Origin: Neobacillus jeddahensis | GTDB lineage: Bacteria > Bacillota > Bacilli > Bacillales > Cytobacillaceae | Length of the DNA stretch: 64,000 nucleotides | Direction: 5' to 3' | Assembly: GCF_000612625.1 (NCBI RefSeq) | Contig: NZ_CCAS010000009.1 | Location: 51,204-115,203 of the forward strand | Part shown: positions 16,830 through 25,022 of the stretch, one piece after another | How positions within the stretch are numbered: position 1 is the first letter of the stretch | Layout: each line of letters starts with the position of its first letter | Translations under genes and position numbers: made by a program | Notes under the pieces: generated by a model | Told to the model about the DNA's origin: nothing | The model's database searches: none | The model's input: only the letters and a program-made list of their open reading frames with translations

Positions 16830-17720
16830 ATGAGCACAAGAGTTACGCAAAGTATGCTGACACAAAATTTGTTATTTAATCTATCACGGACGAATAAAGC
16901 AATGGAGAAGTACCAGGATCAAGCCTCTTCAGGTAAAAAAGTCAATAAACCATCTGATGATCCTGTTTCAGCGGTACGTGGTATGTTTTATCGATCTTCC
17001 TTAAATGAAATTGACCAATATAAACGAAATGCCGATGACGGACTCTCGTGGATGGAGAGTACTGATTCCGCCCTTGATGAAGTAACCTCGGTCCTGCAGC
17101 GTGTAAGGGAGCTGACGGTACAAGGTCAAAACGGAACGAATAATCCGGAAGATCGTACCGCAATCGCCGAAGAAATCAAGCAATTAAGTAATCATTTAGG
17201 GGAAATTGCCAATACGCAAATTGCTGGCAAATACATCTTTGCCGGGACGGATGTAAAAAATCCTCCTTATAACACGGAAACAAATCAGTTTACAAATGCA
17301 AATGAAGGAATGCTTGAACTCCAAGTGGGGCAAAACAGCAATGTTCAAATCAATGTCCTCGGTACGGATGTCTTTAATAATTCAAAAGTGGGTAGTATTT
17401 TTACGGTTCTGAATGATATCGCCGCCAATTTCGCTTCTACTGAACCTAGCACAAATGACCACTTAGCAGAATTAGACAGTCAGATGGATAATATCTTAAA
17501 GGAACGCGCTGAACTGGGGGCCCGAACGAATCGGATGGAGTTAAGTGTTTCACGACTTGAAGGGTTAGAGCTTTCGACGACAAGTCTTCTAACAAAAGAA
17601 GAAGACGTAGATATCGCTAAAGTGATCATGGATTTGAAGGCACAGGAAAATGTGCAAACGGCGGCATTATCTGTCGGTGCTCGAATCATTCAACCTTCAT
17701 TAGTGGATTTCCTCCGCTAA
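16830..17720 (+). CDS. flgL: Flagellar hook-associated protein 3 FlgL
   Basis: 296-residue junction protein of the flagellin superfamily. N-terminal MSTRVTQSMLTQNLLFNLSRTNKAMEKYQDQASSGKKVNKPSDDPVSAVRGM and C-terminal RAELGARTNRMELSVSRLEGLELSTTSLLTKEEDVDIAKVIMDLKAQENVQTAAL match the family. AAAGGAGG precedes the ATG. Last gene of the flgM operon, followed by a short terminator. Confidence 0.97.
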   Translation: MSTRVTQSMLTQNLLFNLSRTNKAMEKYQDQASSGKKVNKPSDDPVSAVRGMFYRSSLNEIDQYKRNADDGLSWMESTDSALDEVTSVLQRVRELTVQGQNGTNNPEDRTAIAEEIKQLSNHLGEIANTQIAGKYIFAGTDVKNPPYNTETNQFTNANEGMLELQVGQNSNVQINVLGTDVFNNSKVGSIFTVLNDIAANFASTEPSTNDHLAELDSQMDNILKERAELGARTNRMELSVSRLEGLELSTTSLLTKEEDVDIAKVIMDLKAQENVQTAALSVGARIIQPSLVDFLR

Positions 17721-17729
17721 ATTTTTTCC

Positions 17730-17757
17730 GGGCCTAACAAGCCCTTTTTGTTTGTCC
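17730..17757 (+). terminator. Terminator after flgL
   Basis: GGGC/GCCC stem and a T-rich tail; short stem, moderate support. Confidence 0.55.
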
Positions 17758-17815
17758 TTTTCGTCATCATTATTTTCATCATTTTTTGAAAGATCAAGAG
17801 TAGAAGGGGGATATT

Positions 17816-18445
17816 ATGTTTCCAAAAGTCAATCAAAACATCATGATCGATATACATAGCGCAGACAAAACAACCCGTTCCATTATTGCTGAAGTAGGTG
17901 AGAAGGAAATCTTAATCGGTTTTCCGATGGATCGAAATATTTATGGCATGTTACCTGAAGGCACAAAAGTGGATCTTACTTTTTTTGCGAATGACAATAA
18001 ATATAAATTTAAAACAGAAATTATTGGCAAAAAAAACGACAATATGCCGTTATTCCGAATTTCGAAGCCCTCAGAAAAAGAAATCATCAAGGTTCAAGAT
18101 CGAGAAAATTTCCGGGTACGAACAAATTTGAGTCTGCTTCTAGATGACAAAGAGCTTCATACCATTAATATCAGTGCTGGCGGCTTATTGTTCTCTTGTG
18201 TGGTCGACTTGGATCTTAAAGAAGGAGAGGAGATTTCGGGTACATTGGTCATCCCGAGTACTCAAAAGAGAGAAAACCTTCCGATTCTCTTTAAAGGCCA
18301 AATCAAGCGAGTTAGCATAGCACAAGAAAAAGAACGAAAACAAGTAGCTATCGAGTTTACGGAATTACATAAGCGAGATCAAATGAAAATCATCCAATTT
18401 TGTTTTGAAAAACAACGGCAAATACGTTTAAAAGAGAAGCAGTAA
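17816..18445 (+). CDS. PilZ-domain flagellar brake protein (YpfA/YcgR type)
   Basis: 209 residues with an N-terminal YcgR-like beta domain (about 1-90) and a C-terminal PilZ domain carrying the c-di-GMP motifs RENFRVR (near 95) and NISAGG (near 118). In Bacillus subtilis the homologue YpfA (DgrA/MotI) binds c-di-GMP and slows the flagellar motor. There the gene is not in the flagellar cluster; here it follows flgL. GAAGGGGG precedes the ATG. It ends at a strong terminator. Confidence 0.9.
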   Translation: MFPKVNQNIMIDIHSADKTTRSIIAEVGEKEILIGFPMDRNIYGMLPEGTKVDLTFFANDNKYKFKTEIIGKKNDNMPLFRISKPSEKEIIKVQDRENFRVRTNLSLLLDDKELHTINISAGGLLFSCVVDLDLKEGEEISGTLVIPSTQKRENLPILFKGQIKRVSIAQEKERKQVAIEFTELHKRDQMKIIQFCFEKQRQIRLKEKQ

Positions 18446-18477
18446 AGCCATCTTAAAAATAACTCAAAACAGGATCA

Positions 18478-18507
18478 GTCCCTCTTTTTATAAAAAGAGG
18501 GACTTTT
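18478..18507 (+). terminator. Terminator after the PilZ gene
   Basis: GTCCCTCTTTTT/AAAAAGAGGGAC stem, then TTTT. The rest of the gap to 18836 is AT-rich and holds the promoter listed next. Confidence 0.88.
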
Positions 18508-18627
18508 AAATATTTCTGTATACATCCATCAAGATGGTAGAAATGGTCTATTCTCAACAGTTAAATCATCACATCAAACACGTAACAAATACGATAAAAC
18601 TAACTTTTAAAAAATTCAAATAATAAT

Positions 18628-18656
18628 TTTACAATTCTTTACATAGTTAGTATAAT
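18628..18656 (+). promoter_or_regulatory. Candidate SigA promoter for the Myb-like gene
   Basis: TTTACA (18628-18633), 17 nt, TATAAT (18651-18656). It lies 180 nt before the start, leaving a long leader with no structure I can name. Confidence 0.6.
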
Positions 18657-18836
18657 TAACTTATAGAATTAATTTTAAAGGTATACTCAAAAAAATCACC
18701 ATAGGTTCGTATTATTTGATGAACAGTCGGATCAAAATTATAATGACATTTAAACCAAATTCATTTTCAACATACATCAGACTTACTAGTGTTTGATCGA
18801 TACGTTTATTTCTAAATATAATAGGAGGCAGTAAAA

Positions 18837-19730
18837 ATGAGTTTAAAATCCGCACTATTTGAGATGAAAGAAGCGTTAAACAATCACCAAGCTGGAAAAA
18901 TAGAAGAAGCTTACATTCAGGAATTGGAAATGAACCACCGGTTGAATCCGGGTACATTAGTTTTTTATTATAACCATTTAATGATGTTGGCCATCAATAA
19001 CGAAAACGAGGCTAAACAATCATCACGTGAATCAAAAAAAATTAATCGCAAATGGACGAATAATGAAATACAATTCATGTTTCAATATATCCAAGAACGT
19101 CAAGATGAAGGCGTATTAAATATAACTGAAATTTTAGAGGAAGTTGCTCAATTATTAAATCGTGGCTATCAGTCTGTTAATTACAAATATTATACGATAG
19201 TTAAGACGAAGGATAAGACGCCGCAAACCGGTTACCAATTTACTACAATTGCTCATAAGAATGTGCCTGTTCTAGCTACAGAGACAGTGGAAGATTTGAC
19301 ACCAGCGCTCCCAGTAAATCAATCGGAACCAGAACAAGGCGATGATTTATTAGATATCCTCTCCGGTCTTATTACAAACGTTCAACAATTACCTGGAATC
19401 AATCTCCATGAACTTCTTAGGAGCCTATACCAACTTACCAATTTGGCCCTCCACAACCAAGAGGCAGTGCAACAAATCGAAACGATGAAATCGGAAATCA
19501 ATGGTGAAAAAAAAGCATTGCGCGATAAGTTGGCCCAAAAGGAGCAACAGCTCATGGAAGAACGAAAACGCAATAATGAATTAAAGTCGGAGATTGCTAA
19601 ACTGGCAAAGGAAATAGCAGCCTTTAGTCAATTAGGGGATGCCGCTAAAATCCAGAATTTGAAGTCATATAATCAACGCCTGAATTACCTCGTAGATGGC
19701 TCTGGCGTGGTCCTCCAAGTTGGCAGTTAA
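18837..19730 (+). CDS. Myb-like/coiled-coil protein, unknown
   Basis: 297 residues. Residues about 68-125 (KINRKWTNNEIQFMFQYIQERQDEGVLNITEILEEVAQLLNRGYQSVNYKYYTIV) resemble the Myb-type DNA-binding domain of RsfA/YlbO-like regulators. A long coiled coil (about 205-275) follows, the same layout as RsfA, which is a prespore transcription factor. The N-terminal 60 residues are helical and unassigned. It sits alone between the PilZ gene and fliS, with its own SigA-like promoter. A regulatory role is inferred only. Confidence 0.6.
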   Translation: MSLKSALFEMKEALNNHQAGKIEEAYIQELEMNHRLNPGTLVFYYNHLMMLAINNENEAKQSSRESKKINRKWTNNEIQFMFQYIQERQDEGVLNITEILEEVAQLLNRGYQSVNYKYYTIVKTKDKTPQTGYQFTTIAHKNVPVLATETVEDLTPALPVNQSEPEQGDDLLDILSGLITNVQQLPGINLHELLRSLYQLTNLALHNQEAVQQIETMKSEINGEKKALRDKLAQKEQQLMEERKRNNELKSEIAKLAKEIAAFSQLGDAAKIQNLKSYNQRLNYLVDGSGVVLQVGS

Positions 19731-19788
19731 AAGGTTGGTGCGGCAGACTGAATTTTGATAGGAACAACAAACAATTTTTGATATTTCC

Positions 19789-19815
19789 TTAACTATTTTT
19801 CAGTATATCCGATAA
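19789..19815 (+). promoter_or_regulatory. SigD promoter for fliS
   Basis: TTAA (19789-19792), 15 nt, TCCGATAA (19808-19815). Confidence 0.72.
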
Positions 19816-19853
19816 TGAAAAGTAACAATGAATGGTGAAGGGAGTACTCAAAC

Positions 19854-20234
19854 ATGACTATAAGAAATCCGTATCAAACTTATCAAAAACAAGCGGTAAC
19901 AACTTCTAAACCAGAAGATTTAACCTATATGTTATATCAAGGATTGGTGAAATTTATCCGCTTGTCTAAACAGGCAATCGAAAATAAGAACCTTCAAGAA
20001 AGTCATACCTATAATCTTAGAGCACAGGATATTTTGAGTGAATTAATCATAACCTTAAAAGAGGGCTATGGTATTTCAGATAACTTGCGCCAATTATATG
20101 ATTACATGAAGAGTCGATTAATTGAGGCCAATCTTCATAAGCAAATCGAAATATTAGAAGAAGTAGAAGGATTTGCGGTTGAACTGACAGAGACATGGTC
20201 AACGGCAATGAAAACTGCGAAAACACAAGGTTAA
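19854..20234 (+). CDS. fliS: Flagellin export chaperone FliS
   Basis: 126-residue helical chaperone that binds the C-terminus of flagellin before export. Family signature: IRNPYQTYQKQAVTTSKPEDLTYMLYQGLVKFI and LNLRAQDILSELI-type helices (here YNLRAQDILSELIITL). Its client region is exactly the part of flagellin made from the spliced exons. GAAGGGAG precedes the ATG and a SigD promoter lies upstream. Confidence 0.95.
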   Translation: MTIRNPYQTYQKQAVTTSKPEDLTYMLYQGLVKFIRLSKQAIENKNLQESHTYNLRAQDILSELIITLKEGYGISDNLRQLYDYMKSRLIEANLHKQIEILEEVEGFAVELTETWSTAMKTAKTQG

Positions 20235-20248
20235 GGTCTGGGATCATA

Positions 20249-20596
20249 ATGGATGAATTAATCAAATCAATTTATCAACTGACCGTCGAAATGACCCGTG
20301 CGGTTACAGAAGAAAATATAGATGAGTTGGAAAAATATTTGACTGAACGGAACACCTTAATGGCGCAGGTTGATTCCTTAAAGGAAAATGACCCTAATGC
20401 ACAATATTCACCAACAGCAAAGCGAATGCTCGAAGAAACGCTTCGACTAGATCAGCAGACGCATCCTCAACTAAAGGAGTTGTTAGGAAAAACAGGGAAG
20501 CTTTTACAACAAATTAAAGTGAAAAGAGATATATCCAGGAAATTCAATCCATATGTTAAACAAATAAATGGTGCTTACATCGATACTACCAAATAA
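20249..20596 (+). CDS. fliT: FliT-like flagellar chaperone
   Basis: 115-residue helical protein directly after fliS, in the place of fliT, whose product is the export chaperone of the cap protein FliD. It has two amphipathic helices (LIKSIYQLTVEMTRAVTEENIDELEKYLTERNTLMAQVD and the C-terminal ELLGKTGKLLQQIKVKRDISRKF). ATG 20249 is chosen; an earlier in-frame GTG lies inside fliS. The ribosome binding site (GGGAT) is weak, suggesting translational coupling. Confidence 0.78.
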   Translation: MDELIKSIYQLTVEMTRAVTEENIDELEKYLTERNTLMAQVDSLKENDPNAQYSPTAKRMLEETLRLDQQTHPQLKELLGKTGKLLQQIKVKRDISRKFNPYVKQINGAYIDTTK

Positions 20597-20606
20597 CGGA
20601 AAAAGT

Positions 20607-20653
20607 AATGCGTTCGACCGGAGGGAAACTGCGGCAGGACGCATTTTTTTTAT
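20607..20653 (+). terminator. Terminator after fliT
   Basis: AATGCGTTC/GGACGCATT stem with a long GC-rich loop and a run of eight Ts. Confidence 0.75.
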
Positions 20654-20726
20654 GTCTTTAGGCCTATATTGTGATAATTTATGAAAAATAGGTAAAAACA
20701 ACTAGATGGAAATTCGGTGAATCATA

Positions 20727-20757
20727 TTGAAAATCATGTCGAAACGTGTAATATAAT
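20727..20757 (+). promoter_or_regulatory. Candidate SigA promoter of the riboswitch transcript
   Basis: TTGAAA (20727-20732) and TATAAT (20752-20757) with a 19-nt spacer, somewhat long. Confidence 0.5.
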
Positions 20758-20800
20758 AGTATGAAGCAATTGACGTGTGAATGATTTCGACGCCACAATA

Positions 20801-20888
20801 CTTCCGTAAATCGCAAACCTGTAGAAATTCAGGGACGCAAAGTCACGGGCCTAAGGTCATGAAGACTATGGCAGCCGGATTACCGAAG
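20801..20888 (+). ncRNA. Cyclic di-GMP-I (GEMM) riboswitch aptamer
   Basis: Conserved GEMM elements in order: GCAAACC (20813), GGGACGCAAAG (20832), GGGCCTAA (20847), GGCAGCCGG (20870) and TTACCG (20880). P1 forms between CTTCCGTAA (20801) and TTACCGAAG (ending 20888) with one mismatch. It binds cyclic di-GMP. The intrinsic terminator immediately downstream serves as expression platform for the genes at 20996 and 21395, and possibly for the main flagellar operon. Confidence 0.9.
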
Positions 20889-20897
20889 AAGGTACCG

Positions 20898-20937
20898 TAA
20901 AAAGTCACCTATTCGATGAAGGGACTTTTTTTTTCTC
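20898..20937 (+). terminator. Riboswitch expression-platform terminator
   Basis: AAAAGTC-A-CCT/AGG-GACTTTT stem followed by a long T run, 10 nt after the aptamer. It overlaps the 3' flank of P1, so ligand could switch it; on or off cannot be decided by eye. Confidence 0.8.
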
Positions 20938-20995
20938 TTTTTGAAATTTTGAGCTTGTCGAATATAATTTTACGATTGTGGAGAGGGAGAAATGA

Positions 20996-21310
20996 ATGAT
21001 TCATCAGGAAAATATACTGGATCAGCGAAAAAAAGGGAATGTTTATCACTTTTTGGATTATAAAAATAAGCGCCCCTTCTTTATGAAACCGATTAAGATT
21101 ACCATTGATGTACCCATAAGGGATACCTTTTTCATGGTGAAGAACGTGGTATATAAAGAAAAACAAATTCTAGCATTAAAAAAAGAGCAGGATCCCAATA
21201 CAATTGTTTTAGTAGAGGCTACCATAGAAAACGGTAAACTTTCATATGTATCAAGAATCCCGGACGAATATATTTACGATATTACGAGAATGATAGAAGG
21301 AACGATATAA
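20996..21310 (+). CDS. Small protein under the c-di-GMP riboswitch, unknown
   Basis: 104 residues, basic N-terminus and a compact C-terminal part rich in beta-type residues (KPIKITIDVPIRDTFFMVKNVVY, TIVLVEATIENGKLSYVSRIPDEYIYDI). No signal peptide or membrane helix. I do not recognise a family. GAGAGGGAG precedes the ATG. It is the first gene after the riboswitch terminator, so its expression should depend on cyclic di-GMP. It is cotranscribed with the glucosaminidase gene if the 84-nt gap holds no promoter. Confidence 0.75.
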   Translation: MIHQENILDQRKKGNVYHFLDYKNKRPFFMKPIKITIDVPIRDTFFMVKNVVYKEKQILALKKEQDPNTIVLVEATIENGKLSYVSRIPDEYIYDITRMIEGTI

Positions 21311-21394
21311 CTGGAGCAGAACGTACTACAAATTCTGAATTTTTCCCTTTATTAAACATTAGGGAGTCATCAGATATAAGAAAGGATGATTTCA

Positions 21395-22087
21395 TTGATA
21401 AATGGTGATGATTGGTTTACGAAGACCATGTTAATTAATACACTGTCTCGAACTGAAAAACTTCGTTCGCAATTAGTGAGCAACCAAAATGACTCCGAAA
21501 ATCTATTTGCCAATGTTCTCAATCAACTTTTGGAAGGAATAGGGGTACAAGCGAGCAGCCCAACCCAGACAAACTCTTTTTCTGCCATTAATTCGACGCT
21601 TAGCAATTCGATGCCGAACCTACTGGAAGAGATGTCTTATAATTCTGTTGGATCTTCAGATTCATTACGTTTTCAATCAATCACTGCAGACCAATTAAAT
21701 CAAAAACTTAATGGAAAATTAACAGGGATGGGGCATGTATTTATTTCCGCTGGAAAGCAGTACAATATTGATCCATCCTTACTTGCAGCGGTTGCCCAAC
21801 ATGAAACGGGAAATGGGAAATCACGAGCGGCTTATGAAAAAAATAATGTTGCTGGTATGATGGGGATTAACGGCTTGAAATCCTATTCCTCGGTAGAAGA
21901 CAGTATTAGTGACATGGCACGAAATTTAAGTAAAAATTATCTTGGTAAAGGATTAGCAACGATAGGAGAAATTGGTAATAAATATGCTCCGATCGGCGCG
22001 TCTAACGATCCAACAGGTTTAAATAACCATTGGGTGACCGGTGTGACAAAGTATTATCAACAGTTACAATCCAATACTCTTGTTTGA
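21395..22087 (+). CDS. Flagellum-associated glucosaminidase (FlgJ C-domain-like)
   Basis: 230 residues. Residues about 100-225 form a glucosaminidase-type peptidoglycan hydrolase domain (FISAGKQYNIDPSLLAAVAQHETGNGKSRAAYEKNNVAGMM and YAPIGASNDPTGLNNHW), with the catalytic Glu in QHETG. The first 100 residues are Asn/Ser-rich without a signal peptide, so export through the flagellar gate is possible. It would open the wall for rod growth. TTG 21395 fits AAAGG better than ATG 21386. It precedes the flgB operon and lies behind the c-di-GMP riboswitch. Confidence 0.82.
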   Translation: MINGDDWFTKTMLINTLSRTEKLRSQLVSNQNDSENLFANVLNQLLEGIGVQASSPTQTNSFSAINSTLSNSMPNLLEEMSYNSVGSSDSLRFQSITADQLNQKLNGKLTGMGHVFISAGKQYNIDPSLLAAVAQHETGNGKSRAAYEKNNVAGMMGINGLKSYSSVEDSISDMARNLSKNYLGKGLATIGEIGNKYAPIGASNDPTGLNNHWVTGVTKYYQQLQSNTLV

Positions 22088-22233
22088 TTGTATCGGAATT
22101 CTTGATCAAATTATTACACGTGAAAAATAGTATAGATTAATTCCCTGTTTTTATAGTATATTGATAAAGTGTGTTTTTATTTGATGTTCTTCAAATTTAA
22201 TCAAAACAAATACACGAAAGGTGGAGAATCATC

Positions 22234-22626
22234 TTGAACACTATTGGACTCTTACAATCTGCACTCGATGCATCGAGTCTGCGTCAGCAGGCAATTTCAA
22301 ATAATATTGCCAATTCCGAAACCCCTGGGTATAAAGGAAAACAAGTGGTATTTGAGGATATATTAAAACAGCAATTAGCAAATCAATCAAAATTTGTTGG
22401 AAACCGGACTGATAATCGCCATGTCGTCATTGGTCAAGCCGGGAGTCTTCCAGTTGCAAGAACCGTAGAGGATACCAATACTGTTATGCAAAACAACGGC
22501 AACAATGTCGACGTAGATGCCGAAATGACGAATATGGGGAAAAACTCCTTGTGGTATTATACGCTCACACAACAAATCAATAGTGAGTTTGAAAATTTAT
22601 CGATTGCGATTAAAGGAAGGGGTTAA
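22234..22626 (+). CDS. flgB: Flagellar rod protein FlgB
   Basis: 130-residue proximal rod protein. N-terminal ALDASSLRQQAISNNIANSETPGYKGKQV and C-terminal NNVDVDAEMTNMGKNSLWYYTLTQQI match FlgB. The TTG start follows AAAGGTGGAG. First gene of the main flagellar operon, which then runs to sigD with overlaps or short gaps. Confidence 0.96.
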   Translation: MNTIGLLQSALDASSLRQQAISNNIANSETPGYKGKQVVFEDILKQQLANQSKFVGNRTDNRHVVIGQAGSLPVARTVEDTNTVMQNNGNNVDVDAEMTNMGKNSLWYYTLTQQINSEFENLSIAIKGRG

Positions 22627-22631
22627 GGAAG

Positions 22632-23087
22632 ATGTTTGATTCATTAAATATAAGTGCATCAGCCTTGACTGCCCAGCGTTTACGAATGGATGTCGTTTCC
22701 TCCAATATTTCTAATGCTGAATCGACGAGAGGTTCGTATGTGAATGGAAAATGGGAACCTTATCGCCGTAAAATGGTTGTCATGGAACCGAGAGAGACAG
22801 CCTTTAATCAAGTCCTTCAAAATCAAATGGAAAAACAGACACAACCATCCTCACAAAATCAAGGGGTTAGAGTAACTGGAATTGTCGAAGACCAGACACC
22901 CTTTAAGACGGTTTATGACCCGACCCACCCGGATGCAGATGCGGATGGGAATGTAATGATGCCAAATGTTGATTTATCAAAAGAAATGGTTGACTTACTA
23001 GCAGCATCAAGGGCATATGAAGCAAACATTACGTCGTTCAATACAGGCAAATCGATGATGTTGAAAGCATTAGAAATTGGTCGTTAG
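22632..23087 (+). CDS. flgC: Flagellar rod protein FlgC
   Basis: 151-residue proximal rod protein. LNISASALTAQRLRMDVVSSNISNAESTRG and the C-terminal MPNVDLSKEMVDLLAASRAYEANITSFNTGKSMMLKALEIGR are the paired rod motifs. It begins 5 nt after flgB. Confidence 0.97.
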   Translation: MFDSLNISASALTAQRLRMDVVSSNISNAESTRGSYVNGKWEPYRRKMVVMEPRETAFNQVLQNQMEKQTQPSSQNQGVRVTGIVEDQTPFKTVYDPTHPDADADGNVMMPNVDLSKEMVDLLAASRAYEANITSFNTGKSMMLKALEIGR

Positions 23088-23098
23088 GAGGTTACTAG

Positions 23099-23398
23099 AT
23101 GAATATTTCAGGTATTAATAGCGGTTCAATCAAAATAAATCAAAATCCATTTCAAAAAGTGGAAACAGCTCAACCCAAAACATCATTTGCAAACGTCCTT
23201 CAAGGCTATTTGCAGAATGTTGATGATACGGTTAAGGAATCATCAAATCTTTCGGCTAAAGTGGCAGCTGGTGAAGTAAACAATATACATGATGTAACGA
23301 TTGCCTCGCAGAAGGCAAAGGTAGCTTTAGAACTTACAGTCACGGTTAGAGATAAGGCTGTCGAGTCCTATCAAGAAATAATGCGGATGCAATTCTAA
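23099..23398 (+). CDS. fliE: Flagellar hook-basal body protein FliE
   Basis: 99-residue adaptor between the MS ring and the rod. The conserved C-terminal helix is NIHDVTIASQKAKVALELTVTVRDKAVESYQEIMRMQF. AGGAGG precedes the ATG. Between flgC and fliF as in other Bacillaceae. Confidence 0.96.
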   Translation: MNISGINSGSIKINQNPFQKVETAQPKTSFANVLQGYLQNVDDTVKESSNLSAKVAAGEVNNIHDVTIASQKAKVALELTVTVRDKAVESYQEIMRMQF

Positions 23399-23427
23399 AG
23401 TATGTCGGAAGCTAGGCAGGGTGAGAA

Positions 23428-25017
23428 ATGAATCGATCATGGATAGATCAAATCAAAAACATAAAAGAGCGCTCCGGTGATTATTGGAGAGCACGCAGCA
23501 AGAAACAAAAGGGGTTCATGATTGGAACCTTCTTATTTATTGTGGCCGCTCTTTCCATATTTATCTTTATTGCTTCTCGCCCCCAATATGTGCCACTCTA
23601 TACCGGCCAATTGACACAGCGAGAAGTGGGAGACATTAAAGCAGAATTGGATAAACAGGGTTTTACCTCATATAAAATATCAGATAATGGGACAATGCTG
23701 CTTGTTCCGCGTAAGGAAGCGCCGGATTTACTTGTTAGTCTTGCCTCGGAAGGCTATCCGAAAGATAACAAGATTAATTACGATGTGTTTAGTCAAAATT
23801 TAACCTTTGGTGCAACGGACCGCCAGTATGACATCCTTGAACGGGAGGCCATGCAAAATCAGGTTGCTGAAATCATCCAAAATGTGGATGGCATCAAAAA
23901 TGCAGAAGTTATTTTGACTTTACCTGAAAATTCCGTGTTTGTTCGTCAGGATGAGGAACAAAAAGCAAGTGCTTCTGTTGTGGTTGATGTGGAGTCTGGT
24001 GTGAAACTGACCTCACAACAAATTCGAGCACTCTATACATTAGTTTCTCGCAGTGTACCAAATTTACCAACTGAAAATATTACCATTATGAATCAGTACA
24101 GTGAAACACTGGTATTACTTGATAGCGACGATGAAGACCAGGCATTGGACAAATATTCGGAGCAACGCAAAATTCAACAAGATATTCAGCAGGATATCCA
24201 ACAAAGTCTGCAAAGTTTATTAGGGTCTATTCTTGGTTCTGACAAGGTATATGTGAATACCTTTGTCAAAATGAATTTTGATAAGGTCAAAACACAAGAA
24301 AACTTAGTGAAGCCGACTGATGAAAATAATAATGGAATTGTCATAAGTTCCGAAAAAAGCGCGACGTCTTCGACAGGATCTGGTTCTAGTTCTGGTGGAG
24401 TGGTAGGTACAGGTGAAACCGACGTTCCTGGTTATACGGGCGATGCCTCTGGTGGAGACAGTACCTACGAGGAAACACAAGATCGTGTAAATTATGAAGT
24501 CAATCGCATTAATAATGAGATTATTAAAAGTCCATATCAAATTGATGATATTACCATCAATGTTGGCGTTGAATCTGATTCAAAAACGAAAAAGTTACCG
24601 CAAGAAACGCAGGATAATATTCGTAATATCGTATCAAATACAGTTCGGACTGCGCTCGGTCATCCTGATTTAACACAGGATGAAATTGACCAGCGCATCA
24701 CAATTTTCCCGCATTCGTTTGCTGAAAATCCAGCGGCTAATGAAACTAAGCCAGCTAACAACTGGATGCTTATTGCTGGTGCGGCAGCGTTAGGCGCGTT
24801 GTTGATTGGCGGCTTGGTTTTATTCTTAGTTCGACGCAAAAAACGTGACGAAGCCGATATGGATGAGGATGACGTATTTGCACCAGTATCCAAAGAACCG
24901 GATTATTTCGAAGAGCAGGATCTGACGGTTGAAAAACAATTGAAGAAATTACTTGATCAAAGACCGGAGGATTTCTCAAAAGTAATTCGAACCTGGCTAA
25001 ATGAAGAGGAGGGGTGA
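23428..25017 (+). CDS. fliF: Flagellar MS-ring protein FliF
   Basis: 529-residue membrane protein that forms the MS ring and houses the export gate. TM1 is about residues 29-49 and TM2 about 446-467, with the ring-building domains between them and a Gly/Ser-rich loop at about 310-350. The C-terminal tail (DQRPEDFSKVIRTWLNEEE) is the FliG-binding segment. The stop overlaps the ribosome binding site of fliG. Confidence 0.97.
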   Translation: MNRSWIDQIKNIKERSGDYWRARSKKQKGFMIGTFLFIVAALSIFIFIASRPQYVPLYTGQLTQREVGDIKAELDKQGFTSYKISDNGTMLLVPRKEAPDLLVSLASEGYPKDNKINYDVFSQNLTFGATDRQYDILEREAMQNQVAEIIQNVDGIKNAEVILTLPENSVFVRQDEEQKASASVVVDVESGVKLTSQQIRALYTLVSRSVPNLPTENITIMNQYSETLVLLDSDDEDQALDKYSEQRKIQQDIQQDIQQSLQSLLGSILGSDKVYVNTFVKMNFDKVKTQENLVKPTDENNNGIVISSEKSATSSTGSGSSSGGVVGTGETDVPGYTGDASGGDSTYEETQDRVNYEVNRINNEIIKSPYQIDDITINVGVESDSKTKKLPQETQDNIRNIVSNTVRTALGHPDLTQDEIDQRITIFPHSFAENPAANETKPANNWMLIAGAAALGALLIGGLVLFLVRRKKRDEADMDEDDVFAPVSKEPDYFEEQDLTVEKQLKKLLDQRPEDFSKVIRTWLNEEEG

Positions 25018-25022
25018 TTCCT

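Noticed and set aside
18590..18597. TACGATAA as another SigD promoter
   Set aside because: No TAAA-like -35 lies 14-17 nt upstream.
20195..20248. Longer fliT starting at GTG 20195
   Set aside because: It would lie inside fliS; the ATG at 20249 gives the normal FliT length.
22157..22167. SigA or SigD promoter for flgB at TATATTGATAA
   Set aside because: Neither a -35 for SigA nor a TAAA for SigD is found at acceptable spacing; transcription may come from the riboswitch promoter.
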